A DNA stretch of 64,000 nucleotides from Saccharibacillus deserti (lineage in GTDB: Bacteria; Bacillota; Bacilli; Paenibacillales; Paenibacillaceae): positions 806,001 through 870,000 of the forward strand of contig NZ_JABJVN010000002.1 of the NCBI RefSeq assembly GCF_013618475.1, read 5' to 3'. The position numbers and the translations under genes are program-made. The notes below the pieces were generated by a model. It was not told where the DNA came from, made no database searches, and saw only the letters and a program-made list of their open reading frames with translations. Below are positions 52,735-62,194 of the stretch, piece after piece (position 1 is the first letter of the stretch; each line of letters begins with the position of its first letter).

Positions 52735-54138
52735 GTGGTTGAGCGTCTGGCTTTGGATCGGCATCTTGCCATTGTATTAGAACCGTCCAAAATGTCGGCC
52801 CGTCTGCGTTTTACAAAGGCGGAAGAAGACTTTGCTTGTACGGAAGAAAGTTTGAGACATTTTCTGCACGACCAAAACGTGCGTCACGGTCTGCTGGACG
52901 AGGCGATCAGAAGTTTCGTTGCGTCGCCGGAAAACTACTTTTTTGACGAAATCGAAATTGCCAGAGGGACCTCTCCGATAGACGGAGTGGACGGCACGAT
53001 CGAATTCATGTTCGACAAAGAAGAAGAAGCGAGACCGATGGAACGCGAAGACGGCCGGGTCGATTACAAAGAACTCATCCGTCTTAAGAATGTCGGCAAA
53101 GGCCAGCTTCTCGCCCGCCGTCATCCGACTCGTCCGGGTACGCCGGGCACTGCGGTAACGGGCGAAGAAGTCCCGTTCAAGCCCGGCAAGGAAGCAAGAT
53201 TCAAAGTCGGAAAAAACGTGGTGACGGATGAAAAGCAAACTTCGATGTACGCAACGATCGAAGGAATGGTCAGCCAAACCGACAATGGCAAAATCAATGT
53301 ATTCACGGTGTACGAAGTGCACGGGGACGTGGATTACAGCAGCGGCAACATCGATTTCGTGGGAACCGTCGTTATTCGCGGAAGCGTTCTGCCAGGATTC
53401 CGCGTCAAAGCGGCAGGAGACATTCGCGTTCAGGGCGGTGTTGAAGGCGCGGAATTGTTTGCGGACGGATCCATAGAGATTACGGGCGGCGTGATCGGCT
53501 ACCATAAAGGGATCGTCAAGGCCGGAATGAATATCAAAAGCTCCTTTATCCAAGATGGCAATGTGGAAGCCGGTGAAGATATCATCGTTTCGCAAAGCAT
53601 CATGCATTCCGAGATCAGAGCCGGGAAAAATGTCGTCTGCAGCGGAAGCAAAGGATTGATCGTGGGCGGTCATATACAAGCCGGCGAGACAGTAACGGCG
53701 CGCACCGTGGGCAATACGATGGCTACGGCCACCGCAATCGAAGTAGGCGTTCTGCCGAATCTTCGCAACGAATTGGCGGACCTACATAAACGACTGCGGG
53801 AAACCGCCGAAAACATGCAAAAAACGACGCAGGCTCTGGGATTGCTGGATCAAATGGCGCATGCCGGAACGCTGAACGCGGATAAATTGGCACTTCGTGC
53901 CAAATTGAACGTGACAAAGCGCCAGCAGGAGCAGGAACGCGCCTATGCAAAAGAGCGTATTTTCGAGATCGAACATATTTTGGAAGATACCGGCCGCGCG
54001 CGCGTTGTCGTGAACGATACCATTTACGGCGGCGCCAAGGTCGTAATCGGCCGTTACACCAAGTTTGTGAAAGAAACGACACATCGCGTGTCTTTTCAAT
54101 ATTTGGAAGGCGACATCGTGATGTCCGTCAATCACTGA
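52735..54138 (+). CDS. FapA/DUF342-family protein
   Basis: A 467-residue DUF342 protein, related to FapA, which controls polar flagellar assembly in Vibrio. It has an N-terminal region (to about 110), a Gly-rich beta-helix centre with repeated turns (VVIRGSVLPGFRVKAAGDIR, VQGGVEGAELFADGSIEITG, ENVVCSGS-like GKNVVCSGSKGLIVGGHIQ; about 180-330) and a C-terminal coiled coil (about 340-430). I choose GTG at 52735, six bases after AGAGGGG; TTG at 52729 touches it. B. subtilis lacks this gene in the fla/che operon. Function here is unknown. Confidence 0.9.
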   Translation: MVERLALDRHLAIVLEPSKMSARLRFTKAEEDFACTEESLRHFLHDQNVRHGLLDEAIRSFVASPENYFFDEIEIARGTSPIDGVDGTIEFMFDKEEEARPMEREDGRVDYKELIRLKNVGKGQLLARRHPTRPGTPGTAVTGEEVPFKPGKEARFKVGKNVVTDEKQTSMYATIEGMVSQTDNGKINVFTVYEVHGDVDYSSGNIDFVGTVVIRGSVLPGFRVKAAGDIRVQGGVEGAELFADGSIEITGGVIGYHKGIVKAGMNIKSSFIQDGNVEAGEDIIVSQSIMHSEIRAGKNVVCSGSKGLIVGGHIQAGETVTARTVGNTMATATAIEVGVLPNLRNELADLHKRLRETAENMQKTTQALGLLDQMAHAGTLNADKLALRAKLNVTKRQQEQERAYAKERIFEIEHILEDTGRARVVVNDTIYGGAKVVIGRYTKFVKETTHRVSFQYLEGDIVMSVNH

Positions 54139-54195
54139 TCGGTCGGTAGGAGTACCGAAGATTCGATAAGAATACAGGAATAGGGGTGTTCGATC

Positions 54196-54513
54196 ATGAA
54201 GGCGATAGAGGTCCAGTTGGCGGTTCATCGAGCTCCCGAGACAAGCCGGATGCAGCAGGATCAGCTGCAGCGTCCCTTGACCGATCAAGCTCTGCTTGCC
54301 GGACAAACGAACACCCAGCTTGAAAGGGCCCGTCATCGCAGTGCGCCCACCACCGAAGCATCGGACGCGGGAATTCGCAAAGAGAGCGGCGGGCAGGAAG
54401 GGGATCCTTCCCAGCGAAACACAGCCGGCGAGTCGGAAGAACAGGAAGCGGCCGTCGCCAAAATCGCCGCTCCCCATCCTTTTAAAGGAAAACATCTTGA
54501 CTTGTCGTTGTAA
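54196..54513 (+). CDS. Small hypothetical protein between the DUF342 gene and swrB-like gene
   Basis: A 105-residue hydrophilic protein I do not recognise. It is rich in Gln, Arg and Glu (MKAIEVQLAVHRAPETSRMQ; a Gln/Arg mid part) and ends HPFKGKHLDLSL, which looks like a conserved terminal tag. No membrane segment or enzyme motif is visible. The ATG at 54196 follows AATAGGGGTG; the gene sits in a run of evenly spaced flagellar-operon genes. Confidence 0.65.
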   Translation: MKAIEVQLAVHRAPETSRMQQDQLQRPLTDQALLAGQTNTQLERARHRSAPTTEASDAGIRKESGGQEGDPSQRNTAGESEEQEAAVAKIAAPHPFKGKHLDLSL

Positions 54514-54527
54514 GAAAGGAAACTGAG

Positions 54528-55109
54528 ATGAACGATGCCTGGCTTTACGTAGTTCTGCTCGGCGCGGCGGCGGTTGTGTATGCTTTTCTTATTCCGAAAG
54601 GAAAGACGGGCCAAAAAGCCACCGGCAGCGACCGAGTTGTACGCGAAGTGGAGAAGACCCTCGAACAGTACATGGCCGAGATGGAAAAAGAAAACGACGA
54701 CCTCGTCAACCTGCTGGTGCAGATCCGACAAGAGACGGGTGCCAAACAATCTTCGCTTCAGGAACAGCTGGCGGAAATGCGAAGCCGGCTCGCTGAAATG
54801 GAGCGTACCTCGGGGAAGCATGAAGCGAGAATCGAACAGTTGGCGTCTGCGGAAATGTCGGCTGTGGATACAAGAGCCATGCAGGAAGCGGCAAGGCAGC
54901 TGCGTAACGAATTGATCGAGAGCGCTGCCCCCCAGCAAATCCAAGTGGAAACGGAGCCGGAACCGGAAGATTCCGTCCGTCTCCGTTATCCTCAGCTTTT
55001 CGAACTGCACGATCAGGGAAAGTCCATTGATGCCATTGCCAAGGCTATCGGTCTTCAACGAGGCGAAATCCAACTGATTTTGCGTTTGGCGAAAAGGGAG
55101 GAAACGTAG
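54528..55109 (+). CDS. SwrB-like membrane coiled-coil protein
   Basis: A 193-residue protein with the topology of B. subtilis SwrB (YlxL), which helps activate the flagellar export apparatus. One N-terminal membrane segment (about 5-22), a coiled coil (about 40-130) and a C-terminal helix-turn-helix-like end: LFELHDQGKSIDAIAKAIGL then RGEIQLILRLAKRE. SwrB follows sigD in B. subtilis, so the position also fits, apart from two intervening genes. The start ATG at 54528 follows GAAAGGA. Direct homology is likely but needs a profile comparison. Confidence 0.75.
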   Translation: MNDAWLYVVLLGAAAVVYAFLIPKGKTGQKATGSDRVVREVEKTLEQYMAEMEKENDDLVNLLVQIRQETGAKQSSLQEQLAEMRSRLAEMERTSGKHEARIEQLASAEMSAVDTRAMQEAARQLRNELIESAAPQQIQVETEPEPEDSVRLRYPQLFELHDQGKSIDAIAKAIGLQRGEIQLILRLAKREET

Positions 55110-55993
55110 TGTTCAAAAATCGCTCTTTTATGCTGGGACTCGGAATCGGAATTATGGCAGGGGCACTGCTGCTCCAGTTGATGCTGCTTGCGCAAAGCGG
55201 GCGTGAGGCGGGACCTTCGGCTGCCGTCGATACGCCAAATACCCGGACGGAGCAGCAGGCCGCAGCCGGCATTGCAGAAGAACCGGCTGCAGAACCATCC
55301 GAAGCACCGAGCGCTTCCAAAAGCGAAACACCGGAAAAATCCGCATCGCCAGACTCCGCGCCGACAACCTCCGCTGGTGCAGAGTCCGCACCGGCCGAAG
55401 ACAAACCGGCGGAATCCAAGCCTGCGGCAGCCGCACCGGCAGGCACGGCGGGCAAGCCGGATACCGCTGCGGGTGACACGGGCAAGGCGGAAGCATCCAA
55501 GCCGGTAGAAGCGGCTGCACCGGCCAAAGCTCCAACGGAGCCTGTCTCCACGCCTGCCGAAAAGCCGGAGGCCGGAAAAAAACCTTCCGTATCCGAACCG
55601 ACAGCGCAGGAGACGGTGAAGCCTTCCGCGCCGCAGGCTGCGGCTTCGACGAAGCCTGCGGCTCCCCAGAAACCGGACAAGGCCGCTTCTTCGGAGCAGG
55701 CTCAGGCGCCCCAAGCTCCGGAAGAGCCGAAAGCGGCGGGCGAAGTAAAGCCCCAGCAGTCGGAAGCCGCCGCTTCGTCGCGGGTGACGTTCGAGATCGA
55801 AAGCGGGATGAATCTTCAATCCGTGTCGCGGGCACTCGAGCAGGCCGGCATTGTCGACGACGCCGCGACTTTCCAGCGGCAGGCTGCGGAAGCCGGTGCA
55901 ACGGCCAAACTTCAAGTCGGCAATTACTCGTTTAAACCGGGAGACTCGTATACGGAAATCATACGCGAGATCTCGACCCCCAAAAAAGAATAG
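55109..55993 (+). CDS. Membrane-anchored protein with MltG-type LysM-like C-terminus
   Basis: A 294-residue protein. An N-terminal membrane segment (about 7-27) is followed by about 190 residues of Ala/Pro/Glu/Lys/Ser low complexity, a likely wall-spanning linker. The last 70 residues, FEIESGMNLQSVSRALEQAG then VGNYSFKPGDSYTEIIREI, resemble the LysM-like subdomain that precedes the catalytic domain of YceG/MltG lytic transglycosylases, but no catalytic domain follows. The GTG at 55109 overlaps the previous stop. It ends the flagellar cluster. A peptidoglycan-binding role is inferred, not shown. Confidence 0.75.
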   Translation: MFKNRSFMLGLGIGIMAGALLLQLMLLAQSGREAGPSAAVDTPNTRTEQQAAAGIAEEPAAEPSEAPSASKSETPEKSASPDSAPTTSAGAESAPAEDKPAESKPAAAAPAGTAGKPDTAAGDTGKAEASKPVEAAAPAKAPTEPVSTPAEKPEAGKKPSVSEPTAQETVKPSAPQAAASTKPAAPQKPDKAASSEQAQAPQAPEEPKAAGEVKPQQSEAAASSRVTFEIESGMNLQSVSRALEQAGIVDDAATFQRQAAEAGATAKLQVGNYSFKPGDSYTEIIREISTPKKE

Positions 55994-56005
55994 CAAGCGA
56001 TACCG

Positions 56006-56039
56006 GGCTGCGGATTCCTATCGGAATTTGCGGCCTTTT
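56006..56039 (+). terminator. Terminator closing the flagellar cluster
   Basis: GGCTGCGGATTCC (56006-56018) pairs with GGAATTTGCGGCC (56023-56035), including G-U pairs, followed by TTTT. Confidence 0.75.
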
Positions 56040-56099
56040 GCAATGTGCTTTTTCGGTAGATCCGAACCTAAACCGAATCAAAATAATGCCTAACAGGGA

Positions 56100-56128
56100 T
56101 TGCACAGTCTCGCGGCATGTGTTAAACT
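56100..56128 (+). promoter_or_regulatory. Sigma-A promoter for rpsB
   Basis: TTGCAC (56100-56105), a 17-base spacer and TAAACT (56123-56128), with TGT just before the -10 box. It gives an rpsB leader of about 120 bases with small hairpins (GTGT/ACAC near 56137) and no obvious known riboswitch. Confidence 0.7.
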
Positions 56129-56256
56129 AGAAAACGGTGTTAAAACACACGCTGATTGATTCTGCGGAAGGTGCTTCGCCCGGGGCGGAGTCTCTACAGG
56201 AAATGATTTCGGCGGAGGTACATCAAAAAACCAAACCCATAGGAGGTGTATGGAGA

Positions 56257-56955
56257 ATGGCAGTTATCTCCATGAAACAGCTTCTCGAAGCTGGCGTACA
56301 CTTCGGTCACCAAACTCGTCGTTGGAACCCGAAGATGGATCGTTACATTTTTACCGAAAGAAACGGAATCTACATCATCGACCTGCAAAAGACAGTCAAG
56401 AAAGTTGACGAAGCTTATAACTTCGTAAAAAGCCTGGCTGGCGAAGGCGGTACCCTGTTGTTCGTAGGTACCAAAAAACAAGCTCAAGATTCCGTGAGAG
56501 ACGAAGCGGAACGCTGCGGCATGTACTTCATCAACCAACGTTGGCTCGGCGGCACGCTGACCAACTTCCAAACGATCCAAAAACGGATCGATCGTCTGAA
56601 AAAGCTCGAAGCTTGGGAAGAAGACGGCACGTTCGAAGTTCTGCCTAAGAAAGAAGTTATCCTGCTCCGCAAAGAGAAGGATCGCCTCGAAAAATTCCTC
56701 GGCGGCATCAAGAACATGAAGAAACTGCCTAGCGCACTCTTCATCATCGATCCACGTAAAGAGCGTATCGCTGTTGCCGAAGCTCGCAAGCTGAACATTC
56801 CGATCGTAGGTATCGTAGATACAAACTGCGATCCGGACGAAATCGACTACGTTATCCCAGGCAACGACGACGCGATCCGCGCCGTTAAACTGCTGACAGG
56901 TAAAATGGCCGACGCGATCATCGAAGGCAACCAAGGCGAACAAACAACTGCATAA
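56257..56955 (+). CDS. rpsB: 30S ribosomal protein S2
   Basis: S2 joins the 30S subunit late and helps bind S1-like functions and mRNA. The 232-residue protein has [57 protein letters not shown] and [19 protein letters not shown]. The start is ATG at 56257, eight bases after AGGAGGTG; an in-frame start at 56137 lies near the promoter and is rejected. rpsB opens the rpsB-tsf-pyrH-frr block. Confidence 0.97.
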   Translation: MAVISMKQLLEAGVHFGHQTRRWNPKMDRYIFTERNGIYIIDLQKTVKKVDEAYNFVKSLAGEGGTLLFVGTKKQAQDSVRDEAERCGMYFINQRWLGGTLTNFQTIQKRIDRLKKLEAWEEDGTFEVLPKKEVILLRKEKDRLEKFLGGIKNMKKLPSALFIIDPRKERIAVAEARKLNIPIVGIVDTNCDPDEIDYVIPGNDDAIRAVKLLTGKMADAIIEGNQGEQTTA

Positions 56956-57012
56956 GTCAGGCTGTACCGGAATCGGTACGTAATGCCCGACGATAGCAGA
57001 GTTAATAAAAGA

Positions 57013-57053
57013 GGGTGGTTGGTGGTGAATAGCCTCTTAACCGCCCTTTTTTT
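57013..57053 (+). terminator. Intercistronic terminator between rpsB and tsf
   Basis: GGGTGGTT (57013-57020) pairs with AACCGCCC (57039-57046) around an 18-base loop and is followed by seven T. A perfect small hairpin, GTACCG/CGGTAC, lies upstream at 56964-56979. It probably lowers tsf expression relative to rpsB. Confidence 0.7.
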
Positions 57054-57098
57054 AGGAGTAAATCCCGAAACCAAATACTTAACTGGAGGTCATCAACA

Positions 57099-57746
57099 AT
57101 GGCAGTAAACGCGAGCGCAGTAAAAGAACTTCGTGAAAGAACGGGCGCAGGTATGCTCGATTGCAAAAAAGCACTGGAAGAAACCAACGGCGATATCGAC
57201 AAAGCCGTAGACGTACTCCGCGAAAAAGGCTTGTCCGCAGCAGCGAACAAAGCCGGTCGTACCGCTACCGAAGGTACGGTTGAGTCTTACATCCACGCTG
57301 GCGGACGCATCGGCGTTCTGGTGGAAATCAACTGCGAAACAGACTTCGTCGGCAAAACCGACCAATTCAAAAGCTTCGCGCGCGACATCGCGATGCATAT
57401 CGCTGCCGCAAACCCGCTCTACGTTCGCCGCGAAGAAGTACCGGCTGACGCGATTGAAAAAGAAAAAGAAATCCTGAAAGCCCAAGCCCTCAACGAAGGC
57501 AAACCGGAAAAAATCGTTGAGAAAATGGTTGAAGGCCGCATCAATAAGTACTATGAAGAGTACTGCCTATTGGAGCAATCTTTCGTTAAAGACCCGGACA
57601 AAACCATTTCGCAGTTGCTGAACGAAAAAGTCAGCACAATCGGCGAAAACATCTCGATCCGTCGTTTTGCTCGTTTTGAGCTGGGCGAAGGCCTGGAGAA
57701 AAAAGTCGATAACTTCGTAGAAGAAGTTATGGCTCAAGTTAAGTAA
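57099..57746 (+). CDS. tsf: Elongation factor Ts, short form
   Basis: EF-Ts exchanges GDP for GTP on EF-Tu. The 215-residue protein has the N-terminal domain ([19 protein letters not shown]), one core subdomain with [31 protein letters not shown] and a C-terminal part ending [12 protein letters not shown]. subtilis EF-Ts is about 290 residues and has two core repeats; this one has a single repeat, as in Thermus. The reading frame is intact. The ATG at 57099 follows TGGAGGT. Confidence 0.96.
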   Translation: MAVNASAVKELRERTGAGMLDCKKALEETNGDIDKAVDVLREKGLSAAANKAGRTATEGTVESYIHAGGRIGVLVEINCETDFVGKTDQFKSFARDIAMHIAAANPLYVRREEVPADAIEKEKEILKAQALNEGKPEKIVEKMVEGRINKYYEEYCLLEQSFVKDPDKTISQLLNEKVSTIGENISIRRFARFELGEGLEKKVDNFVEEVMAQVK

Positions 57747-57791
57747 TTCGGCCAAGCCATTAAAGAATAATCACAGCTTCTGTGTATGGGG

Positions 57792-57817
57792 GGAACACTT
57801 GGTGTTCCTTCTTTTTT
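57792..57817 (+). terminator. Terminator between tsf and pyrH
   Basis: GGAACAC (57792-57798) and GTGTTCC (57802-57808) form a perfect stem, followed by TTCTTTTTT. Confidence 0.85.
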
Positions 57818-57868
57818 AAGCAGGGTTCCCGCCCGTACGCAGGCAGTGGAAAAAAGCGGAGGGTATAA

Positions 57869-58597
<729 letters not shown>

Positions 58598-58598
58598 A

Positions 58599-59153
58599 AT
58601 GCCACAAAACGTGAAGAAAAATGCGGAAGAACGGATGGGCAAAGCGATTCAGGCGCTTCAACGTGACCTGAGTACGCTGCGCGCGGGACGTGCGGTACCC
58701 GCTCTGCTCGATCGGATTCAGGTCGAATATTATGGAGCTCCCACTCCGCTGAGCCAGCTGGCGAACATCAATACGCCGGATTCGCGCACTCTGATGATTC
58801 AGCCTTGGGACAAATCTTCGCTGGGCGAAATCGAACGCGCTATTCAAAAGTCCGACCTCGGTTTGACTCCGGGCAACGACGGTAACGCGATTCGCCTGAG
58901 CATTCCGCCTCTGACCGAAGAGCGCCGCGGCGAACTCGTCAAATTGACGAAAAAGTTCGGCGAAGAAGGCAAAGTGGCTGTCCGCAATATCCGCCGCGAT
59001 GCCAACGACGATATCAAGAAGATGGAAAAAGGCGAAATCTCCGAAGATGAATCCCGTGGCCATCAAGAAGACATCCAGAAGCTTACGGATAAATATATCG
59101 CGGAAGTCGATAAAGTGATCGCTGCAAAAGAAAAAGAAATTATGGAAGTTTAA
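58599..59153 (+). CDS. frr: Ribosome recycling factor
   Basis: RRF splits post-termination ribosomes with EF-G. The 184-residue protein matches fully: [54 protein letters not shown] and [15 protein letters not shown]. The ATG at 58599 is one base after the pyrH stop codon. A hairpin with T-run follows. Confidence 0.97.
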   Translation: MPQNVKKNAEERMGKAIQALQRDLSTLRAGRAVPALLDRIQVEYYGAPTPLSQLANINTPDSRTLMIQPWDKSSLGEIERAIQKSDLGLTPGNDGNAIRLSIPPLTEERRGELVKLTKKFGEEGKVAVRNIRRDANDDIKKMEKGEISEDESRGHQEDIQKLTDKYIAEVDKVIAAKEKEIMEV

Positions 59154-59160
59154 GACCCCG

Positions 59161-59195
59161 CGACCCCTCCGTTCCAGGTGGGGTTGTGTCTTTTT
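59161..59195 (+). terminator. Probable terminator after frr
   Basis: CGACCCC (59161-59167) pairs with GGGGTTG (59180-59186) with outer pairs, followed by TTTTT at 59191-59195 a few bases later. Confidence 0.55.
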
Positions 59196-59235
59196 CAAGG
59201 ACATGCGCGGGAGCTGAAGGCATGGGGGAGAAAAC

Positions 59236-60012
59236 ATGATAAATCGGTTTCGCTCGTGGATCGGTTCCAAAAAGCGCGAAGAAGTTTCGGGACCGGCCGA
59301 ACCGTCGGCGGAGAACGTGCCGCAGCATATTGCCATCATCATGGACGGCAACGGCCGATGGGCCAAGAAGCTCGGCATGCCGCGGATCGTGGGCCACCAG
59401 AGCGGGATGAAGGCGGTCAAACGCGCCACGATCGCCGCGGATGAACTGGGTGTTCGCTATCTGACGCTGTATGCTTTTTCTACGGAAAATTGGAGCAGAC
59501 CCAAAGAGGAAGTAGACTTTTTGATGCGGCTGCCGCAGGAATTTTTGGCGCTTGAACTTTCGGAATTGATCGAAAAGAATGTACAGGTACGCATGATGGG
59601 CAATATGGAAAATCTGCCCGAACATACACTGAAAGCGATGCGGGAAGCGATCCGGCTCACACAAAGCAACACGGGCCTGGTATTGAATTTCGCCCTCAAT
59701 TACGGAGCAAGGCGTGAATTGGTTGAAGGAATCCGGGAGATTGCCCGTCAGGTCGAGACCGGTCGGATTCGTCCGGAAGATATCGATCAGGATATGATTT
59801 CGGTCCATCTTCAAAGCGTCGATATGCCCGACCCCGATCTGTTGATCCGCACGAGCGGCGAACTGCGCATCAGCAACTTTATGCTGTGGCAGATTGCCTA
59901 TAGTGAACTCTGGTTCACGAACGCCTATTGGCCGGAATTCGGCAGAGAACATCTTAGAGAAGCAGTGGCCGAATACCAGCGTCGCACGCGCAGGTACGGC
60001 GGTTTAAAATAA
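59236..60012 (+). CDS. uppS: Undecaprenyl diphosphate synthase
   Basis: UppS builds the C55 lipid carrier for cell-wall synthesis from farnesyl diphosphate and IPP. The 258-residue protein has the catalytic IAIIMDGNGRWAKKLGMPR (Asp near 36), GHQSGMKAVKR, TLYAFSTENWSRPKEEVDFL and DLLIRTSGELRISNF. The ATG at 59236 follows TGGGGGAG. Its last coding bases (RRYGGLK) are almost duplicated 58 bases downstream. Confidence 0.97.
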   Translation: MINRFRSWIGSKKREEVSGPAEPSAENVPQHIAIIMDGNGRWAKKLGMPRIVGHQSGMKAVKRATIAADELGVRYLTLYAFSTENWSRPKEEVDFLMRLPQEFLALELSELIEKNVQVRMMGNMENLPEHTLKAMREAIRLTQSNTGLVLNFALNYGARRELVEGIREIARQVETGRIRPEDIDQDMISVHLQSVDMPDPDLLIRTSGELRISNFMLWQIAYSELWFTNAYWPEFGREHLREAVAEYQRRTRRYGGLK

Positions 60013-60069
60013 CCGCCTGGCACTTGAAGGCATCGAAAATCAAGTGAGCAGGTACGGCGGTTCGAAATA
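59990..60069 (+). repeat. Direct repeat of the uppS 3' end with intervening hairpin
   Basis: GCAGGTACGGCGGTT-TA-AAATA (59990-60011) recurs as GCAGGTACGGCGGTT-CG-AAATA (60048-60069), 20 of 22 bases. Between them CCTG/CAGG and CACTTGA (60021-60027)/TCAAGTG (60040-60046) form a hairpin. The second copy would still read RYGGSK then a stop. Confidence 0.8.
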
Positions 60070-60098
60070 GCGGCGTCGCCCGGACGGAGGATGAAACG

Positions 60099-60899
60099 GT
60101 GAAACAGCGAATTATAACCGGCGTAGTAGCCGGCGTGTTGTTTTTGGGATTATGCGTGGTGGGGGGGATCTGGTACCCTGCGCTGATCATGCTGATGGCG
60201 CTTGTCGGTTATTACGAGTTTGCCAAAATGAGCACAGGGGCCCCGTTTCGCGCGGAAGCCTGGATCGGTTATGCGGGAGTGGCCTATTTAACTTTTCCTT
60301 GGCATATATGGAACCTTGAGTTTCCGATTCCTCCGATGCACGCGGCCTGGCTGCTTCTGCTTCTGCTGCTTACGGCGACGGTGCTCACCAAAAACGAAAT
60401 CAATATCAAGCAGGCATCGCTGCTGTTTTTAGGTGCGGCTTATGTCGGCTTGGGTTTTTATTATATTGCCATCTCAAGGGAAACGCCGGACGGACAAGGA
60501 TTGTTTTGGACGTTCCTGCTGCTGCTCAGCATTTGGGGAAGCGACGCGGGAGCGTACTTTACCGGGAAAGCTTTCGGCAAAAACAAGCTGTGGCCGGCAA
60601 TCAGTCCGAACAAAACGATCGAAGGCGCCGTGGGCGGGATTTTGATTGCTGTGCTTATTGCGCTGGGCTTTTCGTTTGCCGCTCCGGAACTGGTCAATCC
60701 GCTTCAAGCCATGTTGATCGGATTTGCCGCTTCGGTAGTCGGGCAGATGGGGGATTTGATCCAGTCGGCCTACAAGCGGATCTACGGAATCAAGGATTCC
60801 GGCAGCATTCTTCCGGGACATGGCGGGATTCTAGACCGGTGCGACAGTTGGCTGGCCGTGTTTCCTTTTGTACATATCCTGTTTTTGCTTCCTTACTAG
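60099..60899 (+). CDS. cdsA: Phosphatidate cytidylyltransferase (CDP-diglyceride synthase)
   Basis: CdsA makes CDP-diacylglycerol, the precursor of phospholipids. The 266-residue protein has about eight membrane helices and the signature SDAGAYFTGKAFGKNKLWPA, ISPNKTIEGAVGG and the C-terminal ILPGHGGILDRCDSW. The start is GTG at 60099 after ACGGAGG; the nearby ATG at 60091 is out of frame. It follows uppS as in B. subtilis. Confidence 0.96.
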   Translation: MKQRIITGVVAGVLFLGLCVVGGIWYPALIMLMALVGYYEFAKMSTGAPFRAEAWIGYAGVAYLTFPWHIWNLEFPIPPMHAAWLLLLLLLTATVLTKNEINIKQASLLFLGAAYVGLGFYYIAISRETPDGQGLFWTFLLLLSIWGSDAGAYFTGKAFGKNKLWPAISPNKTIEGAVGGILIAVLIALGFSFAAPELVNPLQAMLIGFAASVVGQMGDLIQSAYKRIYGIKDSGSILPGHGGILDRCDSWLAVFPFVHILFLLPY

Positions 60900-60947
60900 T
60901 GAGCCGGACAGAGATTGCGCAGCGATACGGAAAGGGGCACACCCATA

Positions 60948-62087
60948 ATGACAAAAAAAATTGCGCTGCTCGGTTCGACCGGTTCGATCGGAACCCAGAC
61001 CCTGCAGGTGGTTTCGGAGCATCCGGAACGATTTGAAGTCGAAGCTCTGGCGGCAGGCGGGAATATCGAGCTGCTGCTGGAACAGATTCATTTATTTAAG
61101 CCGTCCAAAGTATCGGTAGCTACCCGGGAAGCGGCGGAAAAGCTCAAAGGGCAGGTTCCGGGTGGAACATCCGTCTATTTCGGTGAAGAAGGGTTGATCG
61201 AGATTGCGGCCGGCACCGATGCGGACACCGTCGTGACGGCAGTGACCGGAAGCATGGGGCTTCCGGCGACGCTTGCCGCGATCGACGAAGGCAAGACGAT
61301 CGCTTTGGCAAACAAGGAGACGCTTGTGACGGCCGGCCATCTGGTCATGCGCCGCGCCGCGGAAAAAGGCGTATCGATTCTTCCGGTGGACAGCGAACAT
61401 TCGGCGATCTTTCAGTGCCTGAACGGCGAACCGCGCGATCGGCTTCTCGGGATCACGCTCACCGCTTCGGGAGGCTCGTTCCGGCATTTGAGCCGGGATG
61501 ACTTGGCCAACGTTACGGTGGAAGATGCGCTCAAGCATCCCAACTGGTCGATGGGGGCCAAGATCACCATTGACTCGGCGACCATGGTCAACAAAGGACT
61601 GGAAGTCATCGAGGCCCATTGGTTGTTTGGTTTGTCCTACGATGAGATCGGCGTCCTGCTGCATCCCGAAAGTATTATTCATTCGTTTGTAGAGTTCGAG
61701 GATACAAGCATCATCGCTCAACTCGGCAATCCCGATATGCGGGTTCCGATCCAATATGCGCTGACTTATCCCGATCGTATTCCGCTCAAGACCAAACGGT
61801 TGTCGCTGGCCGAGATCGGAAAATTGAATTTCCGGGAAATGGATTTCGGGCGCTTCCCTTGTTTAAGGATGGCTTACGAATGTGGTAGAATGGGAGGAAC
61901 CGCTCCGACCGTATTCAATGCCGCGAACGAAGTGGCGGTCGCACGCTTTTTGCGCGGGGAAATTTCGTTCCTGCAGATTGAAGACACGCTCGAGAAAGTC
62001 GTTCAACGGCACGAATCGGATCCGGATCCGGATCTTTCGATCATTCGCGAAGCCGATACATGGGCGCGGCGGATCGCTGCCGAATAA
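60948..62087 (+). CDS. dxr: 1-deoxy-D-xylulose-5-phosphate reductoisomerase
   Basis: Dxr makes MEP, the second step of the non-mevalonate isoprenoid pathway, which supplies IPP for UppS nearby. The 379-residue protein has the NADPH motif [47 protein letters not shown], the flexible loop ASGGSFR and [16 protein letters not shown]. The start is ATG at 60948 after AAAGGGG; an in-frame start at 60915 has no ribosome site. Confidence 0.97.
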   Translation: MTKKIALLGSTGSIGTQTLQVVSEHPERFEVEALAAGGNIELLLEQIHLFKPSKVSVATREAAEKLKGQVPGGTSVYFGEEGLIEIAAGTDADTVVTAVTGSMGLPATLAAIDEGKTIALANKETLVTAGHLVMRRAAEKGVSILPVDSEHSAIFQCLNGEPRDRLLGITLTASGGSFRHLSRDDLANVTVEDALKHPNWSMGAKITIDSATMVNKGLEVIEAHWLFGLSYDEIGVLLHPESIIHSFVEFEDTSIIAQLGNPDMRVPIQYALTYPDRIPLKTKRLSLAEIGKLNFREMDFGRFPCLRMAYECGRMGGTAPTVFNAANEVAVARFLRGEISFLQIEDTLEKVVQRHESDPDPDLSIIREADTWARRIAAE

Positions 62088-62194
62088 TCGGCAATCCGGA
62101 GTCTGACAAACCGAATACGGCTTCTCTATTTTGCCGTCCGGAAGTAAAGCCTTAACGGATTCGGGCTACACGAACAGGGAGGATCAGACCAGAC

